Below are positions 24,966 to 33,911 of a stretch of 53,076 nt of DNA, in pieces (position 1 is the first letter of the stretch; the number at the start of each line of letters is the position of its first letter). The position numbers were made by a program, and so were the translations under genes. Where the stretch lies: the NCBI GenBank assembly GCA_002315385.1, contig DCHZ01000033.1, forward strand, positions 35,325-88,400. Reading direction: 5' to 3'. Origin of the DNA: Firmicutes bacterium UBA1739. Its GTDB lineage: Bacteria; Bacillota; Clostridia; Peptostreptococcales; Anaerovoracaceae. Under the pieces are notes generated by a model that saw only the letters and a program-made list of their open reading frames with translations, was not told the origin of the DNA and made no database searches.

Positions 24966-26297
24966 ATGAAAATTTCAATTAACAGAATCAGAATAAATAA
25001 ATACTGCCTTGTATGGTCTTTAATAATTGCCGAGCTGCTGCTGCTTTTCTGCAGGGATTTCGCGGGAATGCAAATAACCAAGTATGCTTTTATTATCCTT
25101 ACAACCGGCGCGTTACTATTAAGCGACAAAAAGAGAATGTATGAAATAATTGCTTTTCTGATACCTCTTTTCGCGGGGATGCCGGGGACTCTTATTTCCT
25201 GTATAGCTTTACTGATTGTTTTGGGAAAGTCGTTTAAGTCAAAAATAAAAATAGATTCAAAAGGTCTTGTTTTCTGTTTGGCAATTCTTATCATTGAGCT
25301 TCTGTCTGCTTTCAGAGGATATTTCGGCATAGCCGATTATATTAGATTTGCGGGACCGTTTCTGTTAACCTTTCTTTTTATTTTTGACAGGAGTGAAGAG
25401 TATGATAATTATAAGATTTCAAGGAATTACATACTGGGACTGGTAATAGCTGTTGTGGATGTTGTAGGGCAAATGATTATCAGATACGGAATATCAATAG
25501 TATTGATAATGGATGTGCGAATAGGAGACATTGCGAGCCTTTCCGGTGAAACCTCCGAAGGAATGAGTTTCGCGTACAACTCTAATCAATTGGGGATTAT
25601 GTGTGCTGTTGCCGCAATGATGTGCCTGATTCTGATAATAAGATATAAAATAAAGTATTATATTTTACCTGTTGTTCTTTTCCTGATGGTCGGAACAATG
25701 ACTCAGTCAAGGACCTTCCTGGTAGTTTTGCTGTTGGGAATTATCATGTTTATTATTCTGGGAAATGACAGTCCCGGCAAAGCCATTAAAAAAGTTCTGA
25801 TCCTGCTGACAGGAATATCGGTATCACTGCTTTTAATTATTAAGCTTCTGCCCAAATACCTGCAGACATTTATCAGTAGATTTAAGGAAGCAGATATATT
25901 TAACGGGCGAGGTGAAATTACATCATCATATTGGCAGGAGTTTTTTAATCATATTGACAGATGGCCTATCGGAGTAGGTCTTCAGAATTATAGTGAAAAG
26001 TATGGTATTTTTGCATCAGTTCATTTTGGCATGCAGGAAGTAACTGTGACATGGGGTATTATTGGATTAATACTTGTTATTCTGATTCTGATAAGAATGT
26101 TCAGATTACTCGATTATAAAAAAAGGTCGGATTATATTATGATAATTCCGCCGGCAATGATGCTGGTTGGAATACAGTCAGGTCAGTTTTTCTCAAATAC
26201 AGTGACATTATTATCCTTTATTGCTTTATTTGCCTTCGCAAATATCAGAAGAGAAAAAACGGATAATGTGAATAAATTACCGGAAACGGAAAATTGA
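24966..26297 (+). CDS. Wzy-type O-antigen/EPS polymerase
   Basis: A 443-residue protein with about ten to twelve hydrophobic helices and a large outer loop near residues 305-350 containing GRGEITSSYWQEFF and PIGVGLQNY, the pattern of the O-antigen ligase/polymerase family. It would join lipid-linked repeats on the outer face of the membrane. Sequence conservation in this family is low; the call rests on topology, the loop motif and its position just before Wzx. Confidence 0.85.
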   Translation: MKISINRIRINKYCLVWSLIIAELLLLFCRDFAGMQITKYAFIILTTGALLLSDKKRMYEIIAFLIPLFAGMPGTLISCIALLIVLGKSFKSKIKIDSKGLVFCLAILIIELLSAFRGYFGIADYIRFAGPFLLTFLFIFDRSEEYDNYKISRNYILGLVIAVVDVVGQMIIRYGISIVLIMDVRIGDIASLSGETSEGMSFAYNSNQLGIMCAVAAMMCLILIIRYKIKYYILPVVLFLMVGTMTQSRTFLVVLLLGIIMFIILGNDSPGKAIKKVLILLTGISVSLLLIIKLLPKYLQTFISRFKEADIFNGRGEITSSYWQEFFNHIDRWPIGVGLQNYSEKYGIFASVHFGMQEVTVTWGIIGLILVILILIRMFRLLDYKKRSDYIMIIPPAMMLVGIQSGQFFSNTVTLLSFIALFAFANIRREKTDNVNKLPETEN

Positions 26298-26311
26298 AAT
26301 AGGTGGAATAC

Positions 26312-27775
26312 TTGGAAAATGAAAGAATAAATAAAAAAACCGTAATCAGTTCATTGATTTATAAGTTTTCCGAAAGACTTTCGGTGAAAGGAATAGGATT
26401 ACTGATCAGTATCATATTGGCAAGATTACTTGCACCTGATGTTTTTGGACAGATTGCGATACTGACTGTATTTATCACTTTGTCTCAGACAATAATACAA
26501 AGCGGATTGAATGTTGCATTAGTGCAGAATAAAGAAACCACAGATGACGACTTTTCTACAGTTTTTTACATCAGCACCGGACTGGCAGTTCTTCTTATCT
26601 GTGCTTTGTACTTTATCGCACCTTTAGTCAGCAGCTTCTATTACATGGATGCGCTAACATGGCCCCTGCGCGTTTATTCGCTTTCACTGTTATTCGGTGC
26701 TTTCAATTCAGTGCAGCTGGCAAGAATGGAAAGGCTGATGCAGTTCAGAAGAATAATGTATTGCAGTCTGACGGCAACCGTGTTATCCGGCAGTCTGGGA
26801 GTAGTGCTGGCATATAAAGGTGCGGGGTTATGGTCTCTGGTTTTGTATTATTTTTCCAATGTTGTAATTGACTGTATCGCGATGTTTGCAATACAGAGAT
26901 GGCTGCCGGGTCTTGTGTTTTCCGTTGAAAGAGGGAAAGTGCTGTTTTCTTATGGCTGGAAGATTCTGGTATCGGCTCTGTTATGCAGTGTATACTATGA
27001 TCTTAATTCGCTGATAATAGGCAAGAAATTCTCCGGTTCAGCTTTGGGGTATTATAACAGAGGCCAGCAGTTTCCTAATATCATTGCGACAACTCTTGAC
27101 GGTTCAATACAATCCGTGATGCTCCCTACACTGTCTGCTTTTCAGGACGATAATGAAAAATTAAAGGAGCTTTTGAAGCGTACAGTCGTAACAAGTGCTT
27201 TGTTTGTTGTCCCTGCAATGGTAGGGCTTGCTGTGGTTGCAAAACCGCTTATTGTAGTATTGATTACAGATAAATGGCTTCCCTGCGTAGTCTTTATGCA
27301 GCTGTTCTGCATAACAGAGGCAACAATTCCATACTCTTCTTCAAATCTTGTAGTAATAAAAGCAATGGGAAGAAGTGACGTTTATATGAAGCTGGAGATA
27401 GTCAGAAGAACTGTAATGCTGATAATCCTTCTGATAAGTGTGCTTTGCTTTGACAGTGTAATGGCAATTGCCTGGGGTTATGTTATCAGTACACTGCTGG
27501 ACGTAGTCATTATTTCAGTTCCGGTGAAACGTATGCTGGGGTATGGAATTACAGAGCAGCTGAAGGACACACGTAAGATAATAATAGCTTCTGTTATTAT
27601 GGGCGCAGCTGTATTGCCGGTCGGAGGATTGAAGCTTTCATATTTATTACTGTTATCAGTTGAAATAGGTGTTGGAATCGCAGTTTATTGTGCCGCATGC
27701 AAATTGCTGCGGGTTGAAAGCTTTCTGCTTATTGAAACCGGGATAAAAAGGATTCTGTTTAAAAAAGAGAGATAA
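26312..27775 (+). CDS. Wzx-type flippase (MOP superfamily, lipopolysaccharide biosynthesis)
   Basis: About 487 residues with 12-14 membrane helices. SSLIYKFSERLSVKGIGLLISIILARLLAPDVFGQIAI is the usual N terminus of the WzxC/polysaccharide transporter group, which moves lipid-linked repeats across the membrane. I prefer the TTG at 26312, five bases after AGGTGG, over the GTG at 26303, which has no ribosome site. It follows the polymerase gene directly, giving the Wzx-Wzy pair of this pathway. Confidence 0.9.
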   Translation: MENERINKKTVISSLIYKFSERLSVKGIGLLISIILARLLAPDVFGQIAILTVFITLSQTIIQSGLNVALVQNKETTDDDFSTVFYISTGLAVLLICALYFIAPLVSSFYYMDALTWPLRVYSLSLLFGAFNSVQLARMERLMQFRRIMYCSLTATVLSGSLGVVLAYKGAGLWSLVLYYFSNVVIDCIAMFAIQRWLPGLVFSVERGKVLFSYGWKILVSALLCSVYYDLNSLIIGKKFSGSALGYYNRGQQFPNIIATTLDGSIQSVMLPTLSAFQDDNEKLKELLKRTVVTSALFVVPAMVGLAVVAKPLIVVLITDKWLPCVVFMQLFCITEATIPYSSSNLVVIKAMGRSDVYMKLEIVRRTVMLIILLISVLCFDSVMAIAWGYVISTLLDVVIISVPVKRMLGYGITEQLKDTRKIIIASVIMGAAVLPVGGLKLSYLLLLSVEIGVGIAVYCAACKLLRVESFLLIETGIKRILFKKER

Positions 27776-27794
27776 AAGAAAGGGAGATAAAGGA

Positions 27795-28721
27795 TTGAAG
27801 AGATTAGCAGATATTATTCATGTTTTCAGGCCATTGTACATTCCGATTGTGAATTCGAGAATTATGGAAATAATAATAAACAGACCTTGGGTTCGGGATG
27901 AAAAAAGAATCAGAGAGATTTATAAGCAAAGATTCGGAGTGGAGCCAAATCTGAATGATCCGGTAAATTTCAACGAAAAAAATAATTGGAGAAAGCTGAA
28001 TGATCGAAACCCGTATTACACAAAGCTTGTTGATAAATATTTGATAAAAAATGAAATTATAAAAAAACTGGGAGAAGAGTATACATTTCCACTGTTAGGA
28101 GTCTGGGACAGACCGGAAGAAATTGATTACAGTAAGCTTCCGAACCGGTTTGTATTAAAAGTTAATCATGCCGGTGGTATAATTGTTTGCAGGGACAAAT
28201 CCACTTTTAATAAAAAATTCGCAGGACGAAAGCTGAAACGCGGATTGAGTACGGACTTTTTTTCTCACAGCCGGGAATGGCCATATAAAAATGTGCCAAG
28301 GAAGATAATAGCGGAAGAGTATATGGGCGAAAACCTGACAGACTATAAAAACTATTGCTTTAACGGAAAACTGCTGTATACATTTGTTTGGGAAAATGCT
28401 TCCAAAGATGACGGGACAAAGCCGGAAGCAAGCTTTTGCGGTGCTTACGATCGAAACTGGGAAAAAACAGGCATAGAGATAGATTATCCGTCAAAGGATA
28501 AAGTCTATGAAAAACCGTCAGTATATGATGAAATGGTCAGAGTGGCAGAGATTATGTCAGAGAATATTCCTTTTGTCAGAGTGGATTGCTACATAATAAA
28601 TGATCATGTATATGTTGGAGAAATGACATTCTTTCCGTGGGGTGGATTTCAGAAATTCAGAGATGAGTATTGGAATGATTACCTTGGGGAATTAGAAGTA
28701 CTGCCGTCTGAAATGAAGTAG
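27795..28721 (+). CDS. TupA-like ATP-grasp protein
   Basis: A 308-residue member of the TupA-like ATP-grasp family. FVLKVNHAGGIIVC holds the nucleotide-binding lysine and loop, IIAEEYMGENLTDYKNYCFNGK follows, and FVRVDCYIINDHVYVGEMTFFPWGG contains the metal-binding acidic residues. Known relatives take part in making teichuronopeptide, a uronic-acid polymer carrying glutamate, which is notable beside a UDP-HexNAcA pathway. The start is TTG 27795 after AGGGAG. It is the third ATP-grasp gene of the operon and probably adds an amino acid to the glycan; its acceptor is unproven. Confidence 0.87.
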   Translation: MKRLADIIHVFRPLYIPIVNSRIMEIIINRPWVRDEKRIREIYKQRFGVEPNLNDPVNFNEKNNWRKLNDRNPYYTKLVDKYLIKNEIIKKLGEEYTFPLLGVWDRPEEIDYSKLPNRFVLKVNHAGGIIVCRDKSTFNKKFAGRKLKRGLSTDFFSHSREWPYKNVPRKIIAEEYMGENLTDYKNYCFNGKLLYTFVWENASKDDGTKPEASFCGAYDRNWEKTGIEIDYPSKDKVYEKPSVYDEMVRVAEIMSENIPFVRVDCYIINDHVYVGEMTFFPWGGFQKFRDEYWNDYLGELEVLPSEMK

Positions 28722-28803
28722 ATGTAATCTTTCAGATATGAGCTTTTGAATAAGGGCAAGGGTGGTTACATACCGGAAATACAAGGGGAAAAGAGGTTAA
28801 TAC

Positions 28804-29211
28804 ATGAAAAAAGCTATTCTGGGAGTTCTTTTGCTGTCAGTAGCGTGTCTGATTTTTATGAACTCCGCAAAAAATGCCGAAGTATCCTCCGATATGAGCG
28901 GCAGGGTTATAGATTTTTTATTCAATAACTGGGGAATTGAACTGTCTCAGTTTGAGGTAAGAAAAACGGCGCATTTCTGTATATATGCAGTTCTGAGCGG
29001 TTTGCTGTATGCGGTAATATCGTGTTTTATAAAATCCGGAAAAGCGGCGGTGACAGCTTCACTGATTCTTGCCGGACTGTATGCGGCAACTGACGAGCTG
29101 CATCAGTATTTTGTACCGGGAAGAAGCTGTGAGCTGCGGGACTGGTGCATAGATTTGTGCGGAGCAGTGCTCGGTATTACCATTGCATGGATGATAAAAA
29201 AAAACCGTTGA
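28804..29211 (+). CDS. VanZ-family membrane protein
   Basis: A 135-residue protein with four membrane helices. RKTAHFCIYAVLS and ATDELHQYFVPGRSCELRDWCIDLCGAVLG are the family hallmarks. VanZ proteins lower susceptibility to some lipoglycopeptides, and relatives occur at the end of EPS clusters; their biochemical role is unsettled. It is the last gene before the operon terminator, with AAGAGG upstream of the ATG. Confidence 0.9.
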   Translation: MKKAILGVLLLSVACLIFMNSAKNAEVSSDMSGRVIDFLFNNWGIELSQFEVRKTAHFCIYAVLSGLLYAVISCFIKSGKAAVTASLILAGLYAATDELHQYFVPGRSCELRDWCIDLCGAVLGITIAWMIKKNR

Positions 29212-29234
29212 AGCCTGAGGCTTCAGCGGTTTTT
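29202..29234 (+). terminator. Strong intrinsic terminator ending the EPS operon
   Basis: AACCGTTGAAGCC and GGCTTCAGCGGTT form a 13-bp arm pair (one mismatch) around TGA, followed by TTTTGACGG and preceded by an A run. It starts within the last codons of the VanZ-like gene. Confidence 0.88.
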
Positions 29235-29282
29235 GACGGTTGTTATTAGAGTCCGCCTGAATTAAGCTGCCGGGTTTATCGG

Positions 29283-30248
29283 TTATTCCGTCCGGTCTTT
29301 TTTTCTGAGTTTAATTGAATCCTGAGCTATTGTTACGCCGGCAAATATTACTATTATCGAGATAATCTGAACCGGAAGAATAGGCTCTCCGAGAACCAGA
29401 TAAGCTATGATACAGCTGAATACCGGAATCGTGTTGTAAATGATTGAAGCGTTTGTCGCACCGATGGCAGTGACTGCCAGGTTCCAGAGCATGAAAGCAC
29501 AGATGCAGCAGCCGATAGCCAGATAGAAGAAGCAGGCAATGCCGACTCTTTCAAACTGCGGGAATCCGTACATTGCACAGTGACCGATAAAGAACGGCAG
29601 GGTCACGGCAAAAGCCACAATAAAGCTGCAGAATATGAACGACCATGTGGAAATATTCGGGTCTTTATATTTGTTAAGGATTGTGTAAATTGACCACAGC
29701 AGGGTGGCAATTAGAATCAGAATATCACCTATGGTAAAGTTCATGGTAAGCAGGACATTTATGTCTCCTTTGACAAGTAGGAAAGCCACACCCAGAATTG
29801 CCAGAACTATACCAAAAACTCTTTTGGGAGTAATTTTTTCCTTAAATATTATTCTCATGATAATAATCGTGAAAATAGGACTGGAAGTGGCCAGAAGGCT
29901 TAGGTTTGTGGCGCTGGTTGTCCTTCCCGCCCAGTAACAGAGCAGGTTGTATACGCCTGTTCCTGTAATGCCGCAGGCAATGATCACCCATTTCTGTTTC
30001 AGAATCAGCTGCCAGTCTTTGATTACGTGTTTAATTGCAAACGGGAGCATAATGACAAGTGCAAGAGTCCATCTGCAGAATGCAATTACGGATGGTGCAT
30101 ATGTGTCGCTGAGTCCTCTTGATATTACGAAGTTTCCGGACCATATGGCTATGGCCAGAATTGCAAATACAACACCCAATGTTTTTCCTGATGCTTTTTT
30201 TTTCATCATTCCACCTTGTGTAAATAGCTTTGAAATTTTATTACACAT
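29283..30248 (-). CDS. EamA/DMT-family transporter
   Basis: A 321-residue protein with ten membrane helices in two EamA halves (about residues 22-155 and 170-305), the drug/metabolite transporter layout. Motifs such as AIWSGNFVISRGL and GVAFLLVKGD are typical. Substrate is unknown. Two starts are possible: ATG 30248 after AAAGGAA, or ATG 30206/30209 after AAGGTGG, which would remove the polar first 13-14 residues; the longer form is listed. Transcribed toward the EPS operon end. Confidence 0.88.
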   Translation of the reverse strand: MCNKISKLFTQGGMMKKKASGKTLGVVFAILAIAIWSGNFVISRGLSDTYAPSVIAFCRWTLALVIMLPFAIKHVIKDWQLILKQKWVIIACGITGTGVYNLLCYWAGRTTSATNLSLLATSSPIFTIIIMRIIFKEKITPKRVFGIVLAILGVAFLLVKGDINVLLTMNFTIGDILILIATLLWSIYTILNKYKDPNISTWSFIFCSFIVAFAVTLPFFIGHCAMYGFPQFERVGIACFFYLAIGCCICAFMLWNLAVTAIGATNASIIYNTIPVFSCIIAYLVLGEPILPVQIISIIVIFAGVTIAQDSIKLRKKDRTE

Positions 30249-30603
30249 TTTCCTTTCTTGATTATTTCCCTGATAATCAGTATTTGACGATGCTGATATC
30301 GGATTCCATTCGGCTGTGATAATAACAAATATCAGCTTTGCTTTAAGACAGCTTCATTGTACTCTGATTCTGTACATTTTAAAATATACAGAATGTGATT
30401 TTTTAAAGATAACAGATTAACAAATATAACATATTCATCAGTATTATGCAGCATGAGAGTAACACTGTATTTCAAAAAAAGCATTGTTTTAGGTTGCCTG
30501 AATAACAAATATAATGTATTATTTAACAGGTAAAGATAATCTGATTGAAAATCTGACAGAGGATTTTGTTTATAATATAAAAACAGTATACCGGGAGGAC
30601 ACG
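30249..30603. other. Divergent intergenic region
   Basis: A 355-bp AT-rich gap between two divergent genes. It should contain both promoters. A TATAAT at 30571-30576 is the best -10 for the plus-strand methyltransferase (TTGAAA lies 20 bp upstream, too far for a strong match). Three copies of AACAAATAT occur at 30324, 30419 and 30504. I see no gene or RNA element. Confidence 0.4.
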
Positions 30604-31752
30604 ATGAAAAAAAACACTAAAGACGCAGGACTCGATTATCTGAAGGCTGCGGGAATAAAAGCTGCCAGAGACAGAAATGCTATCAGAAATAATCTGGAAG
30701 CTGAATTCGGACAAAAGGAAGCCGATAAGTTTTTGAAAGAATTCTATGATCTCTGTAAAAAAGGTGACGACAAAAGCTATGATTATAAAAACAGTGATTA
30801 TAAAAAGAGCCTTATATTAACCGGAGGCTTTGACGCAGACATTATCAGAAAATGCTGTAACTGGGTTAAAGAGAATGAGAATTCCTTCGGAAAAAGAATT
30901 CTGGATGTCGGATGTGATTGCGGTCTTATGACCTGTTTTCTCGGCATGGCGTTTCCGGATGCGGAGATATTATCAATTGACAGGGAGAAAAACGGCATAA
31001 AGGTGGCCGAAGAACTGGCTGAGAATCTCGGAGTAAAGAATATCACTTTCAGAATCAAAGAACTTTCGGAGCTGGAGGAGGATGGATTTGACACTGTATT
31101 CTCAATGAGAACTGCCATAGAAAACGGCGAGTGCTCCGAAGATATGAGCAACGGATTCATGAAACAGGCGGATTTGTTTAAAACTGCCTTGTCTGAGTAC
31201 GGAAAACTTCTGGCTTCAAAGGTAAAGGACGGCGGAAAACTGATAACCATAGAGAATACGGGAAAAGATACCTTCCTGACAGGCTGGCTGGAAGTTTTAT
31301 ACGAAGCGGGACTTACCGGTGACGTTAATGACTACAAAGAAATTCTGTGCAGTGAAGTGGGAGAAACTGTAGATTATCAGGCCTTTGTTATGACAAAAAA
31401 ACAGCCGGAGGAAAGCGGAACGGATTTCTTCCTGAAGGTACTGGAGAAGACGGGTGATTTTAAATACGGTATATTTACAGGCTGGAATGCCAAACTGATT
31501 TATGAGACTCAAAAAGGAGAGCTTCTGGAGGGATTTAAGGTTTCCGGTGCGGGAGCAGCTGCGGAGAGTATTTTTGCATTAATGTCCGTAAAAAATGATC
31601 CTGACAGACTGATTTTCTATCAGAATCACGAAGGTGAGGCTGCAGTTCAGATAGACAGCACAGCTAAAAGAGGAGAGATAGACAGGATTATGAAGGACTG
31701 TCTGGAAAGCGCAAAAAAATATCCTTCATTAAACATAGAAATGCTTCAGTAA
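30604..31752 (+). CDS. Class I SAM-dependent methyltransferase
   Basis: A 382-residue protein. The SAM-binding motif I is RILDVGCDCGLMTCF (about residues 99-113), the acidic ribose-binding end of strand 2 is ILSID, and FDTVFSM marks motif IV. The first 90 residues are helical and lysine rich; the last 150 residues form an extra domain I do not recognise. The start follows GGGAGG by six bases; an earlier in-frame ATG (30514) lies in the promoter region. Substrate unknown. Confidence 0.8.
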   Translation: MKKNTKDAGLDYLKAAGIKAARDRNAIRNNLEAEFGQKEADKFLKEFYDLCKKGDDKSYDYKNSDYKKSLILTGGFDADIIRKCCNWVKENENSFGKRILDVGCDCGLMTCFLGMAFPDAEILSIDREKNGIKVAEELAENLGVKNITFRIKELSELEEDGFDTVFSMRTAIENGECSEDMSNGFMKQADLFKTALSEYGKLLASKVKDGGKLITIENTGKDTFLTGWLEVLYEAGLTGDVNDYKEILCSEVGETVDYQAFVMTKKQPEESGTDFFLKVLEKTGDFKYGIFTGWNAKLIYETQKGELLEGFKVSGAGAAAESIFALMSVKNDPDRLIFYQNHEGEAAVQIDSTAKRGEIDRIMKDCLESAKKYPSLNIEMLQ

Positions 31753-31759
31753 ATGAAAC

Positions 31760-31807
31760 GGGTGTGCCGCTGAATTATAAGTGACACACCCTGAAATTTT
31801 TTTATTA
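31760..31807 (+). terminator. Intrinsic terminator after the methyltransferase
   Basis: GGGTGTG (31760-31766) pairs with CACACCC (31785-31791), followed by TGAAATTTTTTTATT. It also faces the end of the minus-strand GDPD gene. Confidence 0.8.
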
Positions 31808-31828
31808 GTTTTTCCGTTAATACTCTGA

Positions 31829-33745
31829 TTAATAGTTACCCTTAGAATAGTTTTCTTCAGCGGTTTTTGCCCTGCTGTCGTCTAATATTTTAACTACTTT
31901 GTTATGAATAACATTGTTTACAAGATCATTTGTATCAGTGTAGTAATCAATTATGTCTTCCGGATAATCTGTAATGAGTCCGTCAACACCTGTAAATTTC
32001 AGAGCATCCGCGGATTCGGAATAATTAACCGTCCAGGCATAGAGCTTTTTATCCCGCTTGTGCAGATTTGATACGGTGCTGCGGTTTACAAAGGTATGTT
32101 CAATACTGAAGAAATCCGCATAAGGCAGGTCATAAAAGCTGCCGGTTACAACTGCCAGAATCAATCCGCACTGGATATCCGGGTCAATCATTTTTACAGC
32201 TTCCAATGCCTTGTAGTTGCCCGAATGTATCATGGATGTATCTTCACATTTGTATTTTTTCATGAGATTTACTATTTTAGCCGGCAACTGAGGATCCTGT
32301 TCAAATCCTTTAATTTCAATAAGCAGCGGTGTGGAATGGGCATACTTTTTAATTACATCTTCGAGACTTGGTATTCTGGCATTTCTGAATTTTTTTGCGG
32401 ACATATTATACGGAGCCGGCAGCTTCCGGAGTTCAGCATATGTGCAATTATATACGTATTCATCGACACCGGTTGCATCCATGATTGTGGAATTATGTAT
32501 GACTACAGGTATTCCGTCTTTTGTACTCCACACATCCAGCTCGATGTAGTCTGCCTGTTTGCACTTATCCGCAAGTTCAAATGCCGGCATTGTATTTTCG
32601 GGAGCTTTTGATGAATAACCCTTGTGAGCAATAATGTCGGTTTTTCCGAATATTTCCAGTATAAAACTGCTGTTTGTCTGGGCAAGTGATACAGTTGAAA
32701 TATAAAAAACGGCCAGAGCTATCGCAAATACTCCGATACATATTTTACAGAGAGTGTAGAACGAGATTCTTCCCGGTTTGGCGTCCGCAGGCTTTGGAAG
32801 AATAATTCCGGTGTCAATTCCGTGTTTAGCGAGTCCGGAAAAATACAGCTCAACTATAAAGCAGATTATGCTTATTCCCACCAGAGAGCCGGTAACATTC
32901 TTTACCATTTCCAGCCCGATGGTAAGACCTATGGTATTAAAAAGGCTGGAAGCATATCTGAAGCCGTGCATAAACAGATAGCAGACAGTAACAGGAAGCA
33001 TAATAAGAATTAAAGGAATAATGCTGATTCTGATTAATTCTATAAAACTGTAAATAAAACAGTTGATTCCGTTTTTAAGCCATACTTTTGAAGTGATGGT
33101 TTTACTCTCAGCCTTCGCATATTTGAAGTCTTTTTTCTTTAGAACAAATGCCGGCAGGAGAAAAAGCCACCTGAGCGCTATATATACAATAAAAATTACA
33201 ATAATCAGACACAGAACAGCCAGCCAGGTTTTTGATCTGATAAAATCCTGAATATACTCAGGTATAATAAATGCACTGAGTATATCATTGGTCATATAGA
33301 TATTCGTCATCGGAATTATGATCAGTGAATACACTATAATCATCCAGTTGCGCGGTTTAAAATTACCCTGCAGCTGAACAAAAGATATTTTTATAAGATC
33401 CCCGAGTCTTACGTTTTCTCCGCTGCGGGTATATGCGATCCCGACGATTATTGCCGTAATCTGCCATAAAGAAAGCAGAGCATATACTATTACGAGTGCA
33501 GCCCCTATTGGAATTATCCAGGGACTTTTAACCAGTGCGGTTATAATATTTGAATTGCTGATGAAACCGTCCGGAGTTGTAGATAATGCAAGTCCCCAGG
33601 CTTTTCCCATTAACGGAAAAAAGATATAATCTCTGGCTAAGCCGAAAAGAATCAGTAATGCGAACAGCGGAATGCCGGTCTTTCTGTATATTTTTCCGGA
33701 TTCTTTCATTGATTCTCTGTATATTAGTGATTTAATTGAATTCAT
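31829..33745 (-). CDS. Membrane-anchored glycerophosphodiester phosphodiesterase
   Basis: A 638-residue two-part protein. Residues 1-365 form the polytopic 'GDPD membrane domain' with seven to eight helices. The C-terminal 250 residues are a GDPD barrel: IAHKGYSSKAPENT (HRG seen as HKG), YIELDVWSTKDGIPVVIHN with the metal-binding Glu/Asp and catalytic His, and LLIEIKG. It likely hydrolyses glycerophosphodiesters or lipoteichoic-acid-type polyglycerol phosphate outside or at the membrane. AAGGAG precedes the ATG by eight bases. It ends convergent with the methyltransferase gene. Confidence 0.92.
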   Translation of the reverse strand: MNSIKSLIYRESMKESGKIYRKTGIPLFALLILFGLARDYIFFPLMGKAWGLALSTTPDGFISNSNIITALVKSPWIIPIGAALVIVYALLSLWQITAIIVGIAYTRSGENVRLGDLIKISFVQLQGNFKPRNWMIIVYSLIIIPMTNIYMTNDILSAFIIPEYIQDFIRSKTWLAVLCLIIVIFIVYIALRWLFLLPAFVLKKKDFKYAKAESKTITSKVWLKNGINCFIYSFIELIRISIIPLILIMLPVTVCYLFMHGFRYASSLFNTIGLTIGLEMVKNVTGSLVGISIICFIVELYFSGLAKHGIDTGIILPKPADAKPGRISFYTLCKICIGVFAIALAVFYISTVSLAQTNSSFILEIFGKTDIIAHKGYSSKAPENTMPAFELADKCKQADYIELDVWSTKDGIPVVIHNSTIMDATGVDEYVYNCTYAELRKLPAPYNMSAKKFRNARIPSLEDVIKKYAHSTPLLIEIKGFEQDPQLPAKIVNLMKKYKCEDTSMIHSGNYKALEAVKMIDPDIQCGLILAVVTGSFYDLPYADFFSIEHTFVNRSTVSNLHKRDKKLYAWTVNYSESADALKFTGVDGLITDYPEDIIDYYTDTNDLVNNVIHNKVVKILDDSRAKTAEENYSKGNY

Positions 33746-33834
33746 TTATGAAATCTCCTTAATATCCTGAAAAACAATCATTATTAATAATATTGCTATT
33801 ATATATCAAGGTATGATGTCTATCAAGGATAATA

Positions 33835-33863
33835 TTGAAAGGAAATCGTAATTATGTTATAAT
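33835..33863 (+). promoter_or_regulatory. Sigma-A promoter for the acyltransferase gene
   Basis: TTGAAA (33835-33840), a 17-bp spacer and a perfect TATAAT (33858-33863), 49 bp upstream of the ATG at 33912. Confidence 0.7.
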
Positions 33864-33911
33864 AATTGATTATATGCGATATTTTGAGGAAATATCAGTC
33901 AGGAGAAGATA

